A stretch of 9,706 nt of DNA from Candidatus Aegiribacteria sp. Lineage in GTDB: Bacteria > Fermentibacterota > Fermentibacteria > Fermentibacterales > JCC-6. The stretch spans positions 1 to 9,706 of the forward strand of contig JAUVUL010000029.1 in the NCBI GenBank assembly GCA_030600975.1, read 5' to 3'. The position numbers and the translations under genes were made by a program. Positions 1-6,205 of this stretch are shown here, piece after piece (positions within the stretch are counted from its first letter, which is position 1; every line of letters starts with the position of its first letter). A model generated the notes under the pieces. That model ran no database searches. It had not been told where the DNA came from and worked only from the letters and a program-made list of their open reading frames with translations.

Positions 1-2
1 AA

Positions 3-131
3 GGAGATCCCTTCAAACTGGTCGCGGATTGGGATAAGAAGCCGCCGAGACAGGAACTCGATCAGGCAGCACTACAAATTAAGACAGCATACGACCGGCT
101 GTGGTTAACAGATAGAAAGACCACAACATGA
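3..131 (+). CDS. 3' end of an unidentified gene (partial)
   Basis: The frame starting at base 3 is open from the window edge to a TGA at 129-131, giving the last 42 residues of a protein whose start lies outside the window. The tail is hydrophilic, begins GDPFKLVADWDKKP and contains AYDRLWLTDRKTTT near its end. I see no signal, membrane segment or known motif and do not recognise the family. The TGA overlaps an ATG in the next frame (ATGA at 128-131), an arrangement often linked to translational coupling. That this frame is coding is inferred from its openness and position; a longer upstream sequence would settle it. Confidence 0.5.
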   Translation, partial: GDPFKLVADWDKKPPRQELDQAALQIKTAYDRLWLTDRKTTT

Positions 132-205
132 AATGGATGTACTGTTTTTTCGACTCGTTGCGCTCCTTGAAAACCGGTGATCCAGAACGTATGCTGAAAG
201 AATAA
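128..205 (+). CDS. possible 25-residue ORF overlapping the upstream stop
   Basis: An ATG at 128 overlaps the preceding TGA as ATGA and opens a frame ending at TAA 203-205. The product would be MKWMYCFFDSLRSLKTG followed by DPERMLKE, 25 residues, with an aromatic start and charged end. Only a weak purine run (GAAAG) precedes the ATG. The stop lies 11 bases before the next gene, whose ribosome binding site follows directly, so a small operon of three frames is possible. Nothing in the peptide identifies a function. It could be chance, since it is short and has no clear Shine-Dalgarno sequence. Confidence 0.25.
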   Translation: MKWMYCFFDSLRSLKTGDPERMLKE

Positions 206-216
206 AAAGGAGAAAA

Positions 217-600
217 ATGAAAAATATATTCCTTTCCATACTCATTCTAGCGTTACTTCCATTATATGCAATGGCGGAAAGCCGATCGATTGCGATTGAA
301 ATATATCAATCAATAAACAATAATATTGAATTATCAATATATTCTGAGGTGGATATTGAGAACAAGAAGAATATATCTATAGAGGAAGCAATCGAAATAT
401 TAGAGAACGCAACAGGCTGGGGAAGTATAGTTTATGTAGCAATAATCGTGGACGGGACAGAGATAAGTGAATACATCAATGTTATTCAAACAATTGCAGA
501 GAATCCTTGGCTTTCTCTATCCTTATTGAAGGAAAAAAGAGGATTTGGCTATCATATTCTAGAATATTACGGCATAGAACAAGAAAATCCAGCTGACTGA
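217..600 (+). CDS. small exported protein, unknown function
   Basis: The product is 127 residues. Residues 1-20 form a typical Sec signal peptide: MKN, a hydrophobic core (IFLSILILALLPLY), then AMA before a likely cleavage site at A20/E21. The mature part of about 107 residues is acidic and rich in Ile, Asn and Glu, with no cysteine and no second membrane segment, so a periplasmic or secreted location is expected. A strong ribosome binding site (AAGGAG, 207-212) lies four bases before the ATG. Codon use is visibly AT-rich (many ATA, AAT and TTA codons) compared with the flanking acetyltransferase gene, which hints at a different origin. I do not recognise the family. The sequence supports coding status and export, not a function. 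Confidence 0.75.
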   Translation: MKNIFLSILILALLPLYAMAESRSIAIEIYQSINNNIELSIYSEVDIENKKNISIEEAIEILENATGWGSIVYVAIIVDGTEISEYINVIQTIAENPWLSLSLLKEKRGFGYHILEYYGIEQENPAD

Positions 601-698
601 ATCCGCCACCTTACAGACAGGCGATGGCTTACAGTCTCGTCTGATCCGGTACGTTAAAGTGCCCGCGCACGGACATAATTATATCCTGGAGGGTCGAC

Positions 699-1454
699 GT
701 GATTCGTATTATTGAGATGGAGAACTTACACTTCCAGCAGTATCTGTCAGCGGTGGGTGTTGCCGGTGTGTTTTCGAGGTGGGTCATTGCACAGCGGCCT
801 CGCACGAAGTCGCTCGGTGTATTCTCGGGATCCGAGCTTGTTGCAGTTGCGATTCCCGGTCCCAGTATAGGGCTTCCTCAGGCGTCGAGCTGTTGGGTAT
901 TCTGTGATTCCGAAGAGGCGTTTGCCTGTCTCCTGGACCAGCTGCGTCAAATGAGAGTTGGCCCTCTTAGCTTCCCGCTTCGTTTTGTGGACTATGTAGC
1001 CAGGGGTAGCGATGTTTCGATAGATCGTTTCTATGTGATACTGCAATCAAGAACTGGGAAAAGACGCGGCGCTTCTGAGGTCGAACATCTCTCGTGCGGG
1101 AGGTTCGCGAACCTTATCATTCCCGACGAAATGACCCGTCTTATCGGCTCCATCGGAAACATTCCAGAGGAATTCCCGTACTACGGTGTGGTCAGGAATA
1201 ACACTCTGGTTGCACTGGCAGAGTCATGTGTTAGAGATTCCAAGTTGGCTGCGATCCAACAGGTGTTTACGATATCCTCGGCTCGGGGTCAGGGTTTTGG
1301 GCATGCAGTGGTGGAGAATGTAGCTCTGGATCTTCTCAAAGATGGAATTATACCCACCTACTTCACCGATGAAGCCAACCGAGAGTCTGTCTCCCTGGCT
1401 GAGTCGGTTGGATTTGAACTAGACTCCCGGTGGGGATACACTGATCTTGATTAA
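699..1454 (+). CDS. GNAT-family N-acetyltransferase
   Basis: The product is 251 residues. The C-terminal third fits the GNAT (GCN5-related N-acetyltransferase) fold: a strand ending in QQVFTISSA is followed by the acetyl-CoA pyrophosphate loop RGQGFG at about residues 196-201, a helix (HAVVENVALDLLKDG), and the closing YFTDEANRESVSLAESVGF segment at 221-239 ending in the typical vGF. The first 130 residues are a separate, less conserved region that may set the substrate, resembling the two-part layout of FR47-like or GNAT_acetyltran proteins. The start is GTG at 699, chosen because GGAGG at 688-692 lies six bases upstream. The substrate cannot be read from the sequence; small molecules, peptides or antibiotics are all possible. 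It appears to be monocistronic. Confidence 0.8.
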   Translation: MIRIIEMENLHFQQYLSAVGVAGVFSRWVIAQRPRTKSLGVFSGSELVAVAIPGPSIGLPQASSCWVFCDSEEAFACLLDQLRQMRVGPLSFPLRFVDYVARGSDVSIDRFYVILQSRTGKRRGASEVEHLSCGRFANLIIPDEMTRLIGSIGNIPEEFPYYGVVRNNTLVALAESCVRDSKLAAIQQVFTISSARGQGFGHAVVENVALDLLKDGIIPTYFTDEANRESVSLAESVGFELDSRWGYTDLD

Positions 1455-1541
1455 GTGCACTGGTTTATGCCCTATCAATGGCATCAACCGGACATTGATC
1501 TGTGACAGGGTTCTTAGTAATCTGCAGTATATGTCAAGACA

Positions 1542-1561
1542 CTCTCATTGACAGATAGTCA
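1542..1561 (+). repeat. copy 1 of a 20-bp repeat with palindromic core
   Basis: CTCTCATTGACAGATAGTCA here and CTTTCCTTGACAGATAGTCA at 5413-5432 agree at 18 of 20 positions, with the last 14 bases identical. The core TGAC-AGATA-GTCA is an inverted repeat with four-base arms, the form of a small operator. This copy lies 20 bases upstream of the ATG of the broken frame at 1582 and contains TTGACA, a consensus -35 hexamer, but no good -10 follows at 17 bases. The two copies lie on either side of the minus-strand gene pair in direct orientation. Confidence 0.5.
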
Positions 1562-1581
1562 TCAAGGAACGGAGATTCAAT

Positions 1582-1785
1582 ATGTCAACGATCAAGCCAA
1601 TTGTTGACGAACTTTCGACAACCATGACAGCTACAAGTGGACGACGGATCGTATCGAAGGTCTGATTGGGAGCAGGGGGGGGTATACTCGGTGTTATTGA
1701 CGGAAAATCACCAACTGATGTTGAATGTGAAGAGGATGCCAGTGCATGAATTGAACTACTGAAGAGATTCGGCTGCAAGCGGTGA
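1582..1785 (+). pseudogene. 67-codon frame interrupted by two in-frame TGA codons
   Basis: From ATG 1582 (purine-rich CGGAGA at 1570-1575) a single frame runs to TGA 1783-1785, broken only by TGA at 1663-1665 and 1747-1749. The three pieces read MSTIKPIVDELSTTMTATSG then RRIVSKV, next LGAGGGILGVIDGKSPTDVE then CEEDASA, and last IELLKRFGCKR. They look like one continuous small basic/acidic protein with a glycine-rich turn. Both stops sit where arginine (CGA) would fit, so two C-to-T changes would explain them. The 8-base G run at 1675-1682 does not shift the frame as given. The last ten codons overlap the 3' end of the convergent cyclase gene. I do not recognise the family. Decay is the simplest reading; UGA recoding is the less likely alternative. 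Confidence 0.4.
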
Positions 1786-4155
1786 TGAGTTTAGAATAGT
1801 TCTGTGCAGCGGGATCTGATTGAGGAATGACTGTCTGAATTCATTTGACTGAATCCTGTCCGCAGCACGGAGAAGTTCATCTTTTGCTGCATTTCTCCAT
1901 TTTTCTGCTTCTCCACGATATTTCTTACTGTCAATTGGTTGAAGATCGGTGTTCTCAGCAATATCAGCGCATATCTTTGACCATTTCCAATAGATATCGG
2001 GAAGAGATCTGACATTCTCAATTTCAGTACTCTGCGCTTTCCGGAGGTGTTTCAGAACTTCATCGATTGAGGTGTCACTTAGAACAAGGGAAAGGGCAAG
2101 ATTCGTTCTAATGGATGCAATGTTGCGATTAATCTGATACTCGTCACTGAGCTCCAAAGCATTTTGGAGAAGACTGCATGCTTCTTTGTAGTTAGTGTTG
2201 ATTATATGAATTGAAGCCATCAAATAACTATTCTCTATAATCCCAACCTGGTCTTCTACTTCTCGGGAGATTTCAAGTGAAGTTTCGTAGTATTCTTTAA
2301 CATCGAGGGTTTCGTTCATCTGTATCTTCAGCAGGGCACAGTTTGTCAGAATAATTCCCTCAATGTTTCGCAGACCTATTTGCCTCGCCAGTAATAATGC
2401 CTCTGAATAGTACTTCTCAGCTTTTTCATTCTGACCAAGAACAAGCATTGCATTTCCCATATTATTCAGTGCTCTGGACATTCCGGATCTGTCATCCAGT
2501 ACCCTTGACAGCTCCATGCTTTTAGCATGCAATCTGTATGCCTTTTCTATCTCACCACGGTCATTGAAGATAATGCCCATATTGCGAAGCAGATTTGCCT
2601 CTCCGGCCTGGTCTCTAATAGTTCTGACGATATTCAGAGACTTCTCATAGAACTCAATTGCCTTTACACCGTCACTGCGATTCCAGTGAACAAGTCCAAT
2701 GTTACAGAGGGTATTTGCCTGGGCTGCCCGTAATCCCAGATCAGTAGAGATCTCTAGACTTTTCTGTAAGTCTGCTAATGACTCGTCGAAGAGAGAGCGA
2801 TCACAATTAAGTAAGCCGATATTATTCAAGATTCTGGCTTCCTCTTCCTTGTTGTGAAGCTGTTTTGCCAGTCGCATCGACTCTGTGTATGCACTCTGAG
2901 CACTTACAAGATCACCTTTCATCCAGTGTAAAATACCAATACTGGTTGTTACCTTAAGAAGATCAGAGGAATTATTTGTAGTTCTGGCGATCTCCTGTGC
3001 TTCTCTGAATATTTCCAGACCTTTAGCGTATTCCCCAGAGTCTCTGTAGGTTGCTCCGAGTATTACCCGAGCTGGAATCATTTCAGGCTCACTGTTAATT
3101 ACCTCATCCAGCAGGGATCTGGCTTGCTGAATGTCCTGTTTGTTCTTTTTGGTTCGCCAGAGCTGAAGAGCCTGCAGATACTTCTCGTAGATTGGAACTG
3201 ACTCAACCTCGATTTCAGTTACTCCAGGATATTCTTCCGGATTCTTGCCCAGGGCTTTCAGAATACCATCAGCAAGCTTTCCCTTTATTACGGGAAGATC
3301 ATCTATCTCCTCTATCCATGAGTCCATCCATACAGTTCGATCTGATTCAACTTCTTTAAGTGTGAGAGAGAGTTCCATCTGAGAGCCTGTTCGCGCTATG
3401 GTTCCTTTAACGAGAATGGAGGATCCGAATCTTCTCGCAATGTCTTCATTGCTTTCCCCGCTCTTCATTGCCCTGAGAAGAGATGTTACAGGTACAACTG
3501 ATATGGAGTTTGCCTTTGCAAGATCACTGAGAAGGTCAGCGGATATTCCATAAGCATAGAATTCGTCTTCAGGTCTACCTTTGTTTACAAGAGGAAAAAC
3601 CGAGAGTACCAGAGGTCCTGATTTCCTCATTGGGGTTATTTCTTTCATTTTGTCGGGAGAAATGCTGTTCCTGCCAAGAAAATGAATCTGCAGCAGTAGA
3701 CCAAGTCCTTTAAGTCTTGTCATCCCGAGGTTGACTGTTTTGGGCTTGTCCTTTTCTCCGAAGGATGAAAGCACTTCTCTACTTACTAATATTCCTCCAC
3801 CGGGGGCTTTCTTTTCAAGTCGGGAAGCTACATTCACAGTGTCTCCGAAGATATCATCACCCCTAAAAAGGACACTGCCGCAGTGAATTCCAATTCGAAT
3901 TTTAAAGTTTTCATCCTCCAGGCTATCCTGGATATCCAGTGCAGATGAAACAGCATCAGGGGACGAGGAGAACACGCTCAGAGTACCGTCACCCATTTCC
4001 TTAATCAATCGGCCCCCACAAGAAGTGACAAGTTTCCGTACGATTCCCATCATCTGAGAGAGAATCCGCATGGCTTCTTTCTCCGATTGTTCCATTATTG
4101 ATGTAAAACCAACTACATCAGTGAACATTACAGCAACTTGTTCCCTGTAGGGCAA
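1756..4155 (-). CDS. class III adenylate cyclase with TolB-like and TPR domains
   Basis: The product is 799 residues. Residues about 5-160 are a class III nucleotidyl cyclase domain (FTDVVGFTSIME ... MGDGTLSVF ... GDTVNVASRLE). All positions needed for ATP cyclisation appear present: metal ligands D13 and D56, purine-selecting K52 and D101, and transition-state residues N108 and R112, which points to cAMP rather than cGMP. Residues about 181-300 match the TolB/FlgO-like domain common in such cyclases (PLVLSVFPLVN ... EFYAYGISADLLSDLAKA). From about 320 to 700 there are repeated TPR units with a period near 40, likely a protein-binding superhelix. There is no membrane segment or signal peptide, so it should be cytoplasmic. 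The start is TTG at 4155-4153: an upstream in-frame stop lies at 4176-4174, and AAGGG sits eight bases before the TTG. The beta-helix gene lies 124 bases upstream on the same strand. Confidence 0.9.
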   Translation of the reverse strand: MPYREQVAVMFTDVVGFTSIMEQSEKEAMRILSQMMGIVRKLVTSCGGRLIKEMGDGTLSVFSSSPDAVSSALDIQDSLEDENFKIRIGIHCGSVLFRGDDIFGDTVNVASRLEKKAPGGGILVSREVLSSFGEKDKPKTVNLGMTRLKGLGLLLQIHFLGRNSISPDKMKEITPMRKSGPLVLSVFPLVNKGRPEDEFYAYGISADLLSDLAKANSISVVPVTSLLRAMKSGESNEDIARRFGSSILVKGTIARTGSQMELSLTLKEVESDRTVWMDSWIEEIDDLPVIKGKLADGILKALGKNPEEYPGVTEIEVESVPIYEKYLQALQLWRTKKNKQDIQQARSLLDEVINSEPEMIPARVILGATYRDSGEYAKGLEIFREAQEIARTTNNSSDLLKVTTSIGILHWMKGDLVSAQSAYTESMRLAKQLHNKEEEARILNNIGLLNCDRSLFDESLADLQKSLEISTDLGLRAAQANTLCNIGLVHWNRSDGVKAIEFYEKSLNIVRTIRDQAGEANLLRNMGIIFNDRGEIEKAYRLHAKSMELSRVLDDRSGMSRALNNMGNAMLVLGQNEKAEKYYSEALLLARQIGLRNIEGIILTNCALLKIQMNETLDVKEYYETSLEISREVEDQVGIIENSYLMASIHIINTNYKEACSLLQNALELSDEYQINRNIASIRTNLALSLVLSDTSIDEVLKHLRKAQSTEIENVRSLPDIYWKWSKICADIAENTDLQPIDSKKYRGEAEKWRNAAKDELLRAADRIQSNEFRQSFLNQIPLHRTILNSSPLAAESLQ

Positions 4156-4279
4156 TGATCTATCCCTTCGTTTTCAGAGGAGTGCCCGGTCATCCAGTCT
4201 GTTGTACGGTTTGACCATGCGGTATACCAGGCTTTTCCTTGGGCTTGCAGTGATTTAGAAGGCTCATGAACCCGGGTAA

Positions 4280-5173
4280 TTAATCCAGAACCTCTATATC
4301 CGTCACTTCTATCATCTCCAGGAAATCCAAGCTTTCCGGCAAACACCGATAAAAGGTAATTTCTCTCCAGAAGACCATACAGGTTCTTCCAATGAATTCC
4401 TCCGGATTCATTGCGATATCCAGAACCAGCGGTTCGCAGTCAGGAGCCATTTCATAGACGACTGTTATGCCGTTTGCAGGAACTATCAGTTCGAACTTTG
4501 GATTGCTACCTGGTATGATTCCGCTGAGTATATAGTCTGCCACTCCGGAATTCACGATTTTCATGTTGGTTCCACCGCGGTTGTTGATAACCGTGTTGCC
4601 GATCATGGTAAGTCCATCCAGGTTTCTGCTTTCGTTAATCGGGCCGTGTATATCGTGCCGAACAGCCCACGAGGAGTTGCCGTGTATGAAGTTGTCGATA
4701 AGGGCGATCTCACCGCAGGCTACGATGTACACACCGACAGCTCCACAACCGTTTATTTCGCAGTTCATAATGGTGATATCATCAGAAGAATCTAAGCCTA
4801 TGACGTTGCCATCGCATCTCGAATCCTCACCCGGATCAGCATGCCTCATGCTAAGTCCGCTCACCAATATCCGATCACAGCTATTGATCCAGATCACGTT
4901 ATCCGAGCTGCTGTTACAGATCAACTCGCTTCCTTCTTCGCCGAGTATCACAACGTCCGAGAGCCTGTTGAGCACGAGGGACTCATCGTACTCGTAGGTG
5001 CCGGCGGTTATCAGGATGGTGTCTCCATCAACTGAAGCCTGGAATGCATCACAGGGATCCGAGTATTCCTCACCCTCTTCTACTACAAGTGTGTTTCCCA
5101 TGCATAGGGCGGCACTAGCAGCCAGAATAAGCAAGGGAGTAAATTTCAAGCATGTACATCCTCGAATAGCCAT
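4280..5173 (-). CDS. secreted right-handed beta-helix (NosD/pectate-lyase-like) protein
   Basis: The product is 297 residues from the preferred ATG at 5173-5171. That start is chosen over an ATG five codons earlier because GGAAGGA (5186-5180) sits six bases before it and overlaps the earlier codon. Residues 1-26 form a signal peptide ending near LCMG/NT. Residues about 35-215 show the short strand-turn repeats of a right-handed parallel beta-helix: DAFQASVDGDTILITAGTYE, then repeated units such as DNVIWINSCDRILVSGLSM, DDITIMNCEINGCGAVGVYI and LDGLTMIGNTVINNRGG. Such domains occur in NosD/CASH surface proteins and polysaccharide-active enzymes, but I see no catalytic signature. The last 80 residues are a different, probably beta-rich, tail. 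Expected location is periplasm or cell surface. The cyclase downstream may be co-transcribed, though a 124-base gap separates them. Confidence 0.8.
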   Translation of the reverse strand: MAIRGCTCLKFTPLLILAASAALCMGNTLVVEEGEEYSDPCDAFQASVDGDTILITAGTYEYDESLVLNRLSDVVILGEEGSELICNSSSDNVIWINSCDRILVSGLSMRHADPGEDSRCDGNVIGLDSSDDITIMNCEINGCGAVGVYIVACGEIALIDNFIHGNSSWAVRHDIHGPINESRNLDGLTMIGNTVINNRGGTNMKIVNSGVADYILSGIIPGSNPKFELIVPANGITVVYEMAPDCEPLVLDIAMNPEEFIGRTCMVFWREITFYRCLPESLDFLEMIEVTDIEVLD

Positions 5174-5412
5174 CAGAATTCCTTCCATTCTATCGCCACT
5201 TTATCACGATCATCCTGACTTGCTTTAAGGGGAACCTTCACACCTGTTCCCTGAAACTGTAAAGCTTCCAGAGGCAATCCTGTGAAAACAAACCCCGAAA
5301 AGCAAGGCACTGTGATTCCTGCGTGATATCTCTACATCCTGGTTGAGAAGCAGCTGCATAACACCTGCTTTTCCTGTGTTTATGCGTAAATGCCTTCTGT
5401 ATGTATCAGATA

Positions 5413-5432
5413 CTTTCCTTGACAGATAGTCA
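5413..5432 (+). repeat. copy 2 of the 20-bp repeat with palindromic core
   Basis: This copy carries TTGACAGATAGTCA at 5419-5432, identical to 1548-1561 and in the same orientation. The inverted core TGAC-AGATA-GTCA overlaps the -35 hexamer of a promoter-like sequence for the downstream plus-strand genes, so a repressor bound here would block transcription. That role is inferred from position and symmetry only. Confidence 0.5.
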
Positions 5433-5447
5433 AATACTCTATATTCT
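5419..5447 (+). promoter_or_regulatory. candidate sigma-70-type promoter for the 5561-6197 genes
   Basis: TTGACA (5419-5424) is a perfect -35 hexamer. After exactly 17 bases comes TATTCT (5442-5447), which matches TATAAT at four of six positions. A transcript would start near 5454, giving a leader of about 105 bases that contains the 5470-5492 inverted repeat. TATACT at 5529-5534 could be another -10 box but has no -35 at a suitable distance. Confidence 0.4.
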
Positions 5448-5469
5448 GATATGAGATAACCCGAAACCG

Positions 5470-5492
5470 GATTGAGCAATAGCTGTTCAATC
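5470..5492. repeat. inverted repeat, 9-bp stem, upstream of antitoxin-like gene
   Basis: GATTGAGCA-ATAGC-TGTTCAATC pairs over nine positions (one G-U) around a five-base loop. No T run follows, so it is not a standard terminator. In DNA it could be an operator, which toxin-antitoxin promoters often have; in RNA it would be a hairpin in the leader of the next gene. Confidence 0.45.
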
Positions 5493-5560
5493 ATATGCGA
5501 CCATAATCAGTTGAATCGGAAGCCCGGGTATACTATGATTTCAAAAAGGATGTGCAAGAG

Positions 5561-5797
5561 ATGATGAAAATAACTATTCAGCTGGAAGATAACAAAGCAC
5601 AAGCTTTACGTGTGAAAGCAGAACGTTATGGCCTTAATCCGGAGCAGTTCCTGACAGCATCTGTTGAAGACCTCATCGACCAGCCCGATAACGATTTTGA
5701 AGAAGCGGTTCTGCGCGTATTGTCAAAGAACAAGAAATTCTACCTGCGACTTCAAGCGTATACCACATCAGGATCGAATAGTTTAGGAGGGGAATAA
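5561..5797 (+). CDS. antitoxin-like small DNA-binding protein (orphan)
   Basis: The product is 78 residues from ATG 5561. The frame also allows GTG 5552, but AAAAAGGA at 5543-5550 is only one base from that GTG and a normal ten bases from the ATG. The sequence MKITIQLEDNKAQALRVKAE then RYGLNPEQFLTASVEDLIDQ, PDNDFEEAVLRVLSKNKKFY has the strand-helix-helix look of ribbon-helix-helix antitoxins. It closely resembles the small DNA-binding proteins I associate with upstream partners of Doc/Fic toxins. No toxin gene follows; the next gene encodes a membrane protein. The final residues (AYTTSGSNSLGGE) are low-complexity and longer than I expect for the family, as if the original 3' junction was replaced. 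The function is inferred from resemblance only. Confidence 0.6.
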   Translation: MMKITIQLEDNKAQALRVKAERYGLNPEQFLTASVEDLIDQPDNDFEEAVLRVLSKNKKFYLRLQAYTTSGSNSLGGE

Positions 5798-5798
5798 T

Positions 5799-6197
5799 AT
5801 GAAGACAGAGAAACAGAAACTCATATCCAGGATACCAAGCTGGGGATTAGCATTATTGACAGCATTATTATCAATGGTTCTTATAATTTTTCTTGCTTCC
5901 TTATTAGATTTGATCCCGGGAATTGATGAGAATCTGGTAGGTGGATTCGCTTATATCAGTTTGGGTGTTATTATCGCAACAGCCTGTTATTTCATATGCA
6001 GACATAATCCAATAAGCATCTGGTACGTACCAATCCTCTGTAATACCATGGGTATCATTTCTGCTATTGTTGAGCCAAATTTCTGGATAACATCGATGTG
6101 GATATTATTCTGTGCTGGATGGATATTATCTCTTGCAGGAGCGATCAGCGGAGCAATTGCAGGAAAACGTTCCATTTCCAGAGCCATACCAGAATAA
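5799..6197 (+). CDS. four-helix integral membrane protein, unknown function
   Basis: The product is 132 residues with four hydrophobic segments at about 16-39, 48-67, 73-92 and 96-122, and basic ends (MKTEKQK at the start, GKRSISR at the end). The positive start suggests a cytoplasmic N terminus. It has a strong ribosome binding site, AGGAGG at 5785-5790, eight bases before the ATG and inside the preceding gene; the two genes are one base apart, so they are almost certainly co-transcribed and probably coupled. No charged or cysteine motif suggests transport or catalysis. I do not recognise the family. Partnership with the antitoxin-like protein is possible from synteny but unsupported otherwise. 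Confidence 0.75.
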   Translation: MKTEKQKLISRIPSWGLALLTALLSMVLIIFLASLLDLIPGIDENLVGGFAYISLGVIIATACYFICRHNPISIWYVPILCNTMGIISAIVEPNFWITSMWILFCAGWILSLAGAISGAIAGKRSISRAIPE

Positions 6198-6205
6198 TTT
6201 ACGAT

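Larger units (their letters stand above)
5174..5560. other. gene-free region between divergent genes
   Basis: About 390 bases separate the minus-strand beta-helix gene from the plus-strand antitoxin-like gene, so promoters for both directions should lie here. Recognisable content is limited to the second 20-bp repeat copy (5413-5432), a promoter-like pair beginning inside it, and a 9-bp-stem inverted repeat (5470-5492). An AAGCAG/CTGCTT hairpin at about 5347-5369 followed by TTTTCC is a weak possibility. A minus-strand open frame of 89 codons at 5225-5494 has no convincing ribosome binding site or protein-like pattern and was not called. Confidence 0.5.

Noticed and set aside
1467..1484. ATGCC-N8-GGCAT hairpin after the acetyltransferase as a terminator
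   Set aside because: Stem of only five pairs and no T run; too weak to call.
1663..1749. Selenoprotein with two selenocysteines
   Set aside because: No convincing SECIS hairpin follows either TGA, and arginine fits both positions; kept only as a low-probability alternative.
4563..5228. Three plus-strand frames opposite the beta-helix gene
   Set aside because: They are antisense shadows of a gene with a signal peptide and repeated beta-helix pattern; proline/serine-rich content and no matching start signals.
5225..5494. 89-codon minus-strand frame in the divergent gap
   Set aside because: It overlaps the repeat, the promoter-like pair and the inverted repeat, lacks a good ribosome binding site, and shows no protein-like pattern.
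6098..6205. Upstream ATG starts for the UbiA-like protein
   Set aside because: They would add a hydrophilic cysteine-rich leader and overlap the membrane-protein gene by about 80-100 bases; family alignment begins after 6206.
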